Below are positions 1 to 6,277 of a stretch of 9,448 nucleotides of DNA, one piece after another. The notes below the pieces were generated by a model, which searched no databases, was not told the DNA's origin, and saw only the letters and a program-made list of their open reading frames with translations. The stretch is from the NCBI GenBank assembly GCA_019417975.1, contig DYCT01000050.1, positions 1-9,448 on the forward strand, given 5' to 3'. This DNA is from Bacteroides sp. GTDB lineage: Bacteria; Bacteroidota; Bacteroidia; Bacteroidales; Bacteroidaceae. Each line of letters begins with the position of its first letter. Position 1 is the first letter of the stretch. The translations under genes were made by a program, and so were the position numbers.

Positions 1-299
1 GTACAGAATGGCATAATGTTGTCTTTTGGCGCGGCTTGGCCGATATCGTAGAAAAATACGTGCATAAAGGCGACAAACTCTATATTGAAGGAAAAATCAG
101 AACTCGTTCGTATGACGACCAGAACGGTCAAAGACGCTATATAACTGAAATATTTGCAGACAACATGGAGATGTTTACATCGAAAAGCGTTTCTGCCAAT
201 ACTCAACCGGGAGGAGCTGCTCCTGTACAACAGCCTGCAGCACCACAAATGGAGAAGCCGTTTGCACCAAATGATGAGAATAGCGATTTGCCGTTCTAA
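1..299 (+). CDS. ssb: Single-stranded DNA-binding protein, 3' part (5' end outside window)
   Basis: SSB coats single-stranded DNA during replication, repair and recombination. It recruits partner proteins through its acidic C-terminal tip. The reading frame is open from the first base of the window and gives 98 residues from base 3. It begins within the OB fold (TEWHNVVFWRGLADIVEKYV), includes the conserved KGDKLYIEGKIRTRSY segment, and continues through a Gln/Pro/Ala-rich linker (QPGGAAPVQQPAAP). It ends in the canonical acidic tip DENSDLPF. The TTG at 36 is internal and not a true start, because the homologous sequence continues upstream of it. The gene is 25 bp upstream of gldE on the same strand, an arrangement also known from other Bacteroidota such as Flavobacterium. 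Identity is near certain; only the N-terminal part is missing. Confidence 0.96.
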   Translation, partial: TEWHNVVFWRGLADIVEKYVHKGDKLYIEGKIRTRSYDDQNGQRRYITEIFADNMEMFTSKSVSANTQPGGAAPVQQPAAPQMEKPFAPNDENSDLPF

Positions 300-324
300 G
301 ATTGTTTAACTAAAATATTTATCC

Positions 325-1668
325 TTGGACCCAGACTCTTATTTATGCCGCTTGGCGGATGTTTTTGAAAGTGTTGAAGTGATGGTTCCCAGCGTGGGAG
401 CTTATGTAGCCTTGATATTGGCTATTTTACTTTTGTTTGCCTCGGGTTTTGTCTCTGCATCGGAGATAGCCTTTTTCTCTTTGACTCCAGCCGATAAGAA
501 TGCGATTGAAGAAGAAAAACATGCTTCTGACTCGAAGATTACGACGTTGCTGGAAGATAGTGAACAGTTGTTGGCTACCATTCTTATCTCCAATAATTTT
601 GTGAATGTGACTATCGTCATGCTTCTGAATTTCTTTTTTGCCGAATGGATTCATTTCGGAGAAGCGAAGATTTTGGAATTTTTGATAGTCACTGTCGTGC
701 TGACTTTTTTGCTCTTGCTTTTTGGTGAAATCATGCCTAAGATATATTCGGCACAACACACCTTGAAGTTTGTACGTATAGCAGCTCCAGTCATCATGGT
801 GTTGGAACGTATCTGCAAGCCTTTGTCGTACTTGTTGATTCACTCCACAACATTTGTAAACAAGCATATTCGGAAGAAGAATTATAATATCTCGGTAGAT
901 GAACTCTCTCATGCCTTGGAATTGACGGATAAGAATGAAATATCCGAAGAAAACAATATCCTGGAAGGGATTATTCGTTTTGGAGGGGAGACAGCAAAGG
1001 AGATTATGACATCTCGACTTGATGTGGTCGATTTGGATGTGAAGACTTCGTTTAAAGACGTGTTGCAGTGTGTTGTCGATAATGCTTATTCGCGTATACC
1101 GGTCTATTCCGGTTCGAAAGACAATATAAAAGGTGTATTGTATATCAAAGACTTGTTGCCACATCTCACCAAAGGAGATAACTTCCGTTGGCAGTCGTTG
1201 ATTCGTCCTGCTTATTTTGTACCGGAGACCAAGATGATTGATGATTTGTTGCGCGATTTTCAGGAGAACAAGATTCATATTGCCATTGTGGTAGATGAGT
1301 TTGGTGGTACTTCGGGTATCGTTACAATGGAAGATATCATAGAAGAAATCGTAGGAGAAATCAATGATGAGTATGATGAAGATGAACGTACCTACGTAAA
1401 ACTCAATGAATATACGTATGTATTTGAAGCAAAGACGTTGCTTACCGATTTCTATAAGATTGTAAAATTGGAATCCGATGTATTTGAACCTGTAGCAGGC
1501 GATGCCGATACGTTGGCCGGGTTGCTTCTCGAAATCAAAGGAGAATTTCCTGTATTGCATGAAAAGCTAGTCTATAAGAATTTCGAATTTGAAGTATTGG
1601 AAATGGACGAGCGTCGTATCTTGAAAGTAAAATTCAGCATCCATGATGTCGTTGCGGAAGAAGTATAA
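325..1668 (+). CDS. gldE: GldE, gliding-motility-associated CNNM/CBS/CorC-domain membrane protein
   Basis: The 447-residue inner-membrane protein belongs to the hemolysin C/CorC-like group. Seen in order: hydrophobic segments at about 26-52, 82-109 and 115-139 forming a CNNM (DUF21) domain with the conserved GEIMPK motif at 134-139; a pair of CBS domains at about 222-352, with SRIPVY (256-261) in the first and DEFGGTSGIVTMEDIIEEIVGEI, starting near 324, in the second; and a C-terminal CorC/HlyC domain at about 360-440. Relatives are linked to divalent-cation transport. GldE is genetically tied to GldD and gliding in Flavobacterium, although Bacteroides does not glide, so the role here is inferred as envelope or lipoprotein support. 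The frame has no ATG between the upstream stop at 307-309 and residue 20. A TTG start at 325 is chosen because MDPDSYLCRLADVF looks like genuine GldE N-terminus; the alternative is ATG at 382. The 3' end overlaps gldD by 26 bp. Confidence 0.92.
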   Translation: MDPDSYLCRLADVFESVEVMVPSVGAYVALILAILLLFASGFVSASEIAFFSLTPADKNAIEEEKHASDSKITTLLEDSEQLLATILISNNFVNVTIVMLLNFFFAEWIHFGEAKILEFLIVTVVLTFLLLLFGEIMPKIYSAQHTLKFVRIAAPVIMVLERICKPLSYLLIHSTTFVNKHIRKKNYNISVDELSHALELTDKNEISEENNILEGIIRFGGETAKEIMTSRLDVVDLDVKTSFKDVLQCVVDNAYSRIPVYSGSKDNIKGVLYIKDLLPHLTKGDNFRWQSLIRPAYFVPETKMIDDLLRDFQENKIHIAIVVDEFGGTSGIVTMEDIIEEIVGEINDEYDEDERTYVKLNEYTYVFEAKTLLTDFYKIVKLESDVFEPVAGDADTLAGLLLEIKGEFPVLHEKLVYKNFEFEVLEMDERRILKVKFSIHDVVAEEV

Positions 1669-2254
1669 CCTGTTTATGATAGGTTATGGAGTGCTATTGT
1701 TGCTGGTATCTGTATTGGCAACCGATTGCTCGTTGGATAGAAGTAGAAATGAGCATGTGTCGAAGCCGGTATTGCCGGATACGACGGTATATGTTTCAAC
1801 ACCCGATTCACTCCCATTTGGATTTGATATATCAGACCAAGCACGCTTTACCGTGCAGAAAAATAAGGAAGGAGAATATTTTTGCAATGTGCTTTATCCG
1901 AGTCTGAAAGCCAACTTGTATTGTACATGGCATCGAATCAAGGCAGACGACCTGATGCAGATGGTAGAGGAAAGCCGTTCGTTGGCATACGCTCATTTGC
2001 AAAAAGCAACAGCCATCGATGAACAGTTGTATGAAAATGACAAACGTGGTGTGTATGGTATTCTCTATGACATTCAGGGACCGGTAGCCACACCGATACA
2101 GATTGCTTTGACCGATAGTGTCAGCTGCTTTTTCAATGCATCGCTTTATTTTCAGTCGGATATGTCTAACGCCGACTCCATAGCTCCGTATTTGGAATAT
2201 ATACGTAAGGATGTGATGCAGCTGGTTGAAACGTTTACTGTAAAAGCCGATTGA
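1643..2254 (+). CDS. gldD: GldD-like gliding-motility lipoprotein
   Basis: The 203-residue envelope protein has a basic N-terminus (RKK), a hydrophobic stretch at about 10-26, and Cys29. The body matches GldD as remembered: PFGFDIS near 58, NVLYPSLKANLYCTW near 82-96, then ESRSLAYAHLQKATAIDEQ, GVYGILYDIQGPVATPIQ, LTDSVSCFFNASLYF and a C-terminal APYLEYIRKDVMQLVETF. GldD is normally a lipoprotein, but the residues before Cys29 are ATD, with Asp at -1, which is a poor lipobox. The usual PKPRGYFRI-type segment after the cysteine is not recognisable either. The start at 1643 lies inside gldE and the stop is one base before the next start, so translation is probably coupled. ATG 1646 or 1676 are alternative starts. 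The exact function is unknown in non-gliding Bacteroides. Confidence 0.85.
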   Translation: MMSLRKKYNLFMIGYGVLLLLVSVLATDCSLDRSRNEHVSKPVLPDTTVYVSTPDSLPFGFDISDQARFTVQKNKEGEYFCNVLYPSLKANLYCTWHRIKADDLMQMVEESRSLAYAHLQKATAIDEQLYENDKRGVYGILYDIQGPVATPIQIALTDSVSCFFNASLYFQSDMSNADSIAPYLEYIRKDVMQLVETFTVKAD

Positions 2255-2255
2255 G

Positions 2256-2834
2256 ATGCCATTGTATGCTCGACATGAAGAAGGACGATTGGTCTGGGGT
2301 ATCTGGCAGATGGATGAATGTCCTGATGCTGATAAAAGGACTAGAGAACATGAGGCGGTGTATCGTCTGCTTGAACAGCTTTGCGGTGGACCGGTAGAAG
2401 TGGAGCATGAACCAAGCGGTAAACCGTATTTGAAAAACAGTACGTGGCATGTCAGTATTTCACATACAAAAGGCTATGTTGCTGTAGCACTTCATCCCGA
2501 CTGTGAAGTCGGCATCGATATTGAGCATTATACCGACCGTGTGTGTAGAGTGCAGACCAAATTTTTATCATCAGAGGAATTAGCAGGAGTGGATGGAGAG
2601 AATGTAGGACAGTTGTTGGTATATTGGTGTGCTAAAGAGGCAGTGTATAAAGCTTTGAACATTGAGGGGACTGAACTTCGCAGCCATATTCGTGTATTAC
2701 CTTTTTCATATTCGCAGACCGAAACAGAAGGAACTTGTACAGCAGTAGAACTAAAAACGGGAACCCGTAAAGAGTTCCCGCTTCGATATATATTAGCAAA
2801 AGAATTTGTCTTAACCTATACACTTATTCAGTGA
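2256..2834 (+). CDS. 4'-phosphopantetheinyl transferase superfamily protein (Sfp/Gsp type)
   Basis: This 192-residue enzyme should transfer the 4'-phosphopantetheine arm of coenzyme A onto a conserved serine of acyl- or peptidyl-carrier proteins in the cytoplasm, making apo carriers active. The family motifs appear in order: SGKPYL (54-59), HVSISHTKGYVAVAL (65-79), the Mg-binding GIDIE (86-90, with Asp88 and Glu90), and WCAKEAVYKA (124-133, with Trp124, Lys127, Glu128 and Lys132). Length is near that of compact members of the group. The start ATG is one base after the gldD stop, so this is the distal gene of the ssb-gldE-gldD string. Its last 11 bp overlap the 3' end of tnaA on the other strand. 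The carrier protein it serves cannot be told from the window; primary fatty-acid ACP activation or a secondary pathway are both possible. Confidence 0.92.
   Translation: MPLYARHEEGRLVWGIWQMDECPDADKRTREHEAVYRLLEQLCGGPVEVEHEPSGKPYLKNSTWHVSISHTKGYVAVALHPDCEVGIDIEHYTDRVCRVQTKFLSSEELAGVDGENVGQLLVYWCAKEAVYKALNIEGTELRSHIRVLPFSYSQTETEGTCTAVELKTGTRKEFPLRYILAKEFVLTYTLIQ
2753..2780 (-). terminator. Intrinsic terminator for tnaA, embedded in the transferase coding sequence
   Basis: Read on the minus strand, a 7-bp perfect stem CGGGAAC/GTTCCCG (2774-2780 with 2758-2764) encloses a 9-nt loop and is followed directly by TTTTT (2757-2753). It lies 43 bp beyond the tnaA stop codon, the right distance and orientation to end the tnaA transcript. 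On the plus strand the same bases encode residues about 167-175 of the phosphopantetheinyl transferase. The plus strand lacks a T tract after the stem, so termination should act only on tnaA-direction transcripts. Confidence 0.7.
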
Positions 2835-4203
2835 TACGTTCCAACTGAACAGTGAAGTGGCGCATCAAAGGAGCTTCCCAAGCGATGCGAACACCATGAT
2901 TGATTTCCTCGCGACGGTCGAATACATTCTTCAAAGCAACAGCGATTACGTCCATGTGGTTGTTTGTATAAACACGGCGTGGAATAGCCAAACGAAGCAA
3001 GTCCAAACCACCAAAACGGTTTTCACGAGTTACAGGGTCACGGTCGGCCAAGATATAACCGATTTCGCATCCGCGGATACCTGCTTCCAGGTAAAGTTCA
3101 ACGGTCAGAGTCTGAGCCGGGAATTCTTCTTTCGGTACGTGAGTCAAGACTTTCGATGCATCTACGAAAATGGCATGTCCACCTGCAGGACGTTGGTAGG
3201 GAATACCAAATTCATCCAAACGTTTTGCCAGATATTCAACCTGCTTAATGCGAGTTTCCAAGTTGTCGAATTCAGTGTTTTCATCCAATCCGATTGCCAA
3301 TGCATTCATGTCACGGCCATTCATACCGCCATAAGTAAGGTATCCTTCGTATTGTACGCAGAAACCTTTGGCACCGTCATACCAATCTTTTTTGCTGGTA
3401 GCGATGAAGCCGCCCATGTTTACGATGGCATCTTTCTTGGCACTCATTGTCATACCGTCGGCCAAAGCGAACATTTCTTTTACGATTTCCTTGATTGTTT
3501 TGTTGGCATATCCTTCTTCTCTTGTTTTGATGAAGTAAGCATTTTCAGCGAAACGAGCAGAGTCGAAGATGACGGGTTTGTTGTATTTATTAGCCAAAGC
3601 ACGTACTTCACGTAAGTTCTGCATAGATACCGGCTGACCACCAGCTGTATTGTTGGTAATTGTTACGATGATAAATGGAATTCTGTCGGCATACTCTTGT
3701 AATGCTTTTTCCAACTTCTTAGGGTCTACATTGCCTTTGAAAGGAACTTCCAACTGAGTATCTTTGGCTTCGTCGATAGTACAGTCCAAAGCGATGGCTT
3801 TGCGTCCTTCGATGTGTCCTTTGGTTGTATCGAAGTGTGAGTTTCCAGGCACGATGTTGCCCTCTTTTACTAAGTAAGAGAAAAGAACGTTTTCGGCTGC
3901 ACGTCCTTGGTGAGTAGGAATCACATATTCAAAACCTGTCAGCTTGGTGATCATTTCCTTCATGTTGAGGAATGATTTTGCACCTGCGTAACTTTCATCG
4001 CCCAACATCATGCCGGCCCATTGGCGGTCTGTCATAGAGCCTGTACCTGAGTCGGTCAACAGGTCGATGTACACATGTTCTGCTTTTAGCTGGAACACAT
4101 TGTAATGTGCTTCTTTAATCCATTGTTCTCTTTCTTCACGTGTGCTTTTTCGGATAGGTTCTACCATCTTGATTTTCCAAGATTCTGCAAAAGGTAATTC
4201 CAT
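2824..4203 (-). CDS. tnaA: Tryptophanase (L-tryptophan indole-lyase)
   Basis: This cytoplasmic pyridoxal-phosphate enzyme splits L-tryptophan into indole, pyruvate and ammonia. The 459-residue length is usual for the family. Visible motifs include THQGRAAEN (97-105), TNNTAGGQPVSM (183-194), DSARFAENAYFIK (214-226) and MSAKKDAIVNMGGF (253-266). Lys257, the second Lys of SAKKD, aligns with the cofactor-binding Lys270 of the E. coli enzyme. The open frame reaches 22 codons further upstream (ATG at 4269), but the start at 4203 is preferred because MELPFAESWKIKMVEP is the familiar Bacteroides N-terminus and the extension resembles untranslated leader. No tnaC leader peptide or tnaB permease is adjacent. 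It lies 96 bp downstream of the B12-uptake operon on the same strand and converges with the transferase gene. Tyrosine phenol-lyase is a related alternative, but tryptophanase fits better. Confidence 0.95.
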   Translation of the reverse strand: MELPFAESWKIKMVEPIRKSTREEREQWIKEAHYNVFQLKAEHVYIDLLTDSGTGSMTDRQWAGMMLGDESYAGAKSFLNMKEMITKLTGFEYVIPTHQGRAAENVLFSYLVKEGNIVPGNSHFDTTKGHIEGRKAIALDCTIDEAKDTQLEVPFKGNVDPKKLEKALQEYADRIPFIIVTITNNTAGGQPVSMQNLREVRALANKYNKPVIFDSARFAENAYFIKTREEGYANKTIKEIVKEMFALADGMTMSAKKDAIVNMGGFIATSKKDWYDGAKGFCVQYEGYLTYGGMNGRDMNALAIGLDENTEFDNLETRIKQVEYLAKRLDEFGIPYQRPAGGHAIFVDASKVLTHVPKEEFPAQTLTVELYLEAGIRGCEIGYILADRDPVTRENRFGGLDLLRLAIPRRVYTNNHMDVIAVALKNVFDRREEINHGVRIAWEAPLMRHFTVQLERITE

Positions 4204-4238
4204 ATTAGATTTTTTATAGGTTAATAGTTTTTCGTGTG

Positions 4239-4270
4239 CTAAGATAAAATTAAATCCTATTATATCCAAT
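4239..4270 (-). promoter_or_regulatory. Candidate Bacteroides-type promoter of tnaA
   Basis: On the minus strand TATCTTAG (4246-4239) matches seven of eight positions of the Bacteroides -7 element TAnnTTTG. An ATTGG sequence (4270-4266) lies 19 bp upstream, at the place expected for the -33 TTTG element. This would start transcription roughly 30 nt before the tnaA ATG at 4203. That fits the shorter start and would exclude the ATG at 4269 from the message. It is a motif match only. Confidence 0.4.
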
Positions 4271-4281
4271 ATTCAGACTTG

Positions 4282-4307
4282 AAAAATAGAGTGTACTTTC
4301 TATTTTT
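4282..4307 (-). terminator. AT-rich hairpin, possible terminator of the B12-uptake operon
   Basis: A perfect 9-bp inverted repeat (AAAAATAGA/TCTATTTTT, 8-nt loop) covers the btuG stop codon and the bases just beyond it. On the minus strand the stem's own 3' arm ends in TTTTT, as in A/T-tract terminators. The stem has only two G-C pairs, so termination may be weak, with read-through into tnaA possible. Confidence 0.4.
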
Positions 4308-6258
4308 GAGTGATTATTTCTATCCCTTTGACTTCCGTTGACAATTCACCGATACCTCCACTGGGTATCTGTTGATTCACAGCTGTGTAGATGCGGATAA
4401 AGTCAACCTGTTTCAGATTGGCCGGTTGTCCTGTGTGGTCTACTGCCCAATTCAGGTCGAATAGGCTTCCTTCTGCATCGTTGGGTTGGTTGTCGGCATA
4501 TCCGTAGGACCAGGCTGTCATGAACCATTTGTTGGTTGACGTATCGAATTTTCCATTATCGGGTAAACGAGTACCTTGGAAAGTAAGGGTCGATTCTTTA
4601 ACCCATTCGGGATAATAACTCTGTGGATGGTTCGTACGTTCGATGATACCTTCTGCTCCTTGGTTGTCGACCCAGCGTACAGGGTCTGAAGCTTGTGCCG
4701 GACGATGATAAGTAATCTCATAGTTGTGGATGCAATTTGGATTGTTGTATTCCGAACCTTTCAGCTCGTACCAAGGGTCATCGGGTAGTCCGTTGCCGTT
4801 GCTGTCCATAGAGACCAGTACGATGCCCGGTTCAGAACTTCCTTCGAAAGCATTGCCCAAGACACGAAAGTCATAGCCCTCTGGATTGTTGCGTACTGGA
4901 GTGTTGAAACCTACAGTGATATAGCCTCCAAATCCGCCTAAGCTGATTAGGTAGCCTTGGTTGAAATACTCCAAGCATTTTTGACACATGGTTTGTTCGT
5001 CATCTCCTTTGGCGTAGGGCGGAAGTTGGTTGACAAATTGACCTGCAGCAGGTTTGTATTCCAACACGCGTGTGATGCCGTTGTTGCTTGGTTGGTTAGT
5101 TGTAGGGTCATCGGGTAATTCCCGATAAGGGATGTCAGTAAAGACAATCGAGTTTGGGTTTAGTCCTTTTGCATCGAGTGTAAACTTACGTTTGCCGTTG
5201 CTTCCCAAGCAGTAGATGAGTCCGTTGACGGTATAGTTTTGGGCATCGCAGATGTACACATCGTTATTGGTGGCATTGACGGTAATATTATAAATATGTG
5301 TAAACCGGGTGTCGTCTTTCACAAAGTTCTCATCAATCAGTTGCCCGGTACGGGTATCCATAACCAGTATGGCATCTTTGTCGGACTGATAGCTGTAGAG
5401 GTAGGCATGGTATCCGCTGATACAAAAACTCAGTACCGGCCATTCGTAGGTTTGTATCACTTGGTCTGTTTGACTGTCGATGCGGTGTAGGCGACAGTCG
5501 TAGTCGGCTGTCGTTTCGTTGTATCGTCCTCTCGACACTACATAGATATTGCCATCAACGTCCGATAAAATGGTACCCGGATTTTCTCGTAAGGTAATTT
5601 TTTTCGTTTCCTGGAAAGAGGCAATATCTATTACGCTGACTGTATTGTCGGGGTTGGCAGCATCCAGGCCACCAGAGTTGCTTACATAGAGTTTGCCATT
5701 GCTGGCACAGATACCGTCCGGATTGCGACCGACCGTTGTGATGGCTTCTAATTTCAGACTAGTTGTGTCAATGCGTGCCACAGTACCATCGAAACAGCAT
5801 ACATATGCTTTATCTTTGTAGAAAGCAAAATAACGAGGTTGCCGGCCGATGCTGTTTTCATTGAACAAGGGGATGCGGCTGAGAGATTCTCCGGAATGGA
5901 TGTCGATGACTTCCAGTTGGCTTGATACATTTACAGCGCACCATAGTTTGCTGCCATAGCGTTGCAGGTCATTGGCTGTATCGCCCAGCTTTCGTCCGTT
6001 TTTCATTTTGAAGAAATCGTAACTGGTTTTATCGTCTCCACGTTTGTCTTTGTCCTGAAATGAAATCATTTGTGCTTGTCCGAAATCGTAGTACGAGAGA
6101 GTGCTGTTGTTCATGTTGAACAGGCCTTCGCATAGGATATACATACCGCTTACCGACGATTCGGTAGGTTTGTCCGGTTGTTCGTTCCAATTGATATCAT
6201 CATCGCAAGCCGATAGGATGGTGCAAAAGGTGAGCAGGTAAAACAGTTTTTTCTTCAT
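4300..6258 (-). CDS. btuG: BtuG-like surface beta-propeller lipoprotein with extra C-terminal domain (cobalamin capture)
   Basis: The 652-residue protein begins with a lipoprotein signal peptide (MKKKLFYLLTFCTILSAC; lipobox LSAC, Cys18). The cysteine is followed by DDD, an acidic run typical of the Bacteroidota surface-export signal, so it should sit on the outer face of the outer membrane. Residues about 36-376 form a YncE/DUF5074-like beta-propeller: it opens with SGMYILCEGLFNMNNSTLSYYD, and later repeats include NPDGICASNGKLYVSNSG and NPNSIVF. BtuG propellers bind cobalamin very tightly and cap BtuB. A second region, about 396-652, is predicted to be beta-rich. It has a CQKC pair (425-428), GGFGGYITVGF (441-451), a DSNGNGLPDD acidic loop (485-494) that resembles a calcium site, and WYELKGSEY (496-504). 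Its role is unknown to me. It starts 19 bp after the btuB stop, so the two are co-transcribed. Placement after btuB and the upstream B12 riboswitch support the corrinoid assignment. Confidence 0.85.
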   Translation of the reverse strand: MKKKLFYLLTFCTILSACDDDINWNEQPDKPTESSVSGMYILCEGLFNMNNSTLSYYDFGQAQMISFQDKDKRGDDKTSYDFFKMKNGRKLGDTANDLQRYGSKLWCAVNVSSQLEVIDIHSGESLSRIPLFNENSIGRQPRYFAFYKDKAYVCCFDGTVARIDTTSLKLEAITTVGRNPDGICASNGKLYVSNSGGLDAANPDNTVSVIDIASFQETKKITLRENPGTILSDVDGNIYVVSRGRYNETTADYDCRLHRIDSQTDQVIQTYEWPVLSFCISGYHAYLYSYQSDKDAILVMDTRTGQLIDENFVKDDTRFTHIYNITVNATNNDVYICDAQNYTVNGLIYCLGSNGKRKFTLDAKGLNPNSIVFTDIPYRELPDDPTTNQPSNNGITRVLEYKPAAGQFVNQLPPYAKGDDEQTMCQKCLEYFNQGYLISLGGFGGYITVGFNTPVRNNPEGYDFRVLGNAFEGSSEPGIVLVSMDSNGNGLPDDPWYELKGSEYNNPNCIHNYEITYHRPAQASDPVRWVDNQGAEGIIERTNHPQSYYPEWVKESTLTFQGTRLPDNGKFDTSTNKWFMTAWSYGYADNQPNDAEGSLFDLNWAVDHTGQPANLKQVDFIRIYTAVNQQIPSGGIGELSTEVKGIEIITQK

Positions 6259-6277
6259 GTTCGATTTCTTTTATGGG

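Noticed and set aside
427..1560. A 377-codon open frame antisense to gldE
   Set aside because: It lies wholly opposite a well-supported gldE, has no recognisable domain, and its Tyr/Phe/Ile/Gln/Arg-rich composition looks like a reverse-complement shadow of the real gene.
2857..3615. A 252-codon plus-strand open frame opposite tnaA
   Set aside because: tnaA is certain on the other strand, and the frame shows only shadow-like composition with no family match I can recognise.
4204..4269. 22-codon N-terminal extension of tryptophanase
   Set aside because: The family N-terminus begins at MELPFAESWK, and the candidate promoter lies inside the extension, so the start at 4203 is preferred.
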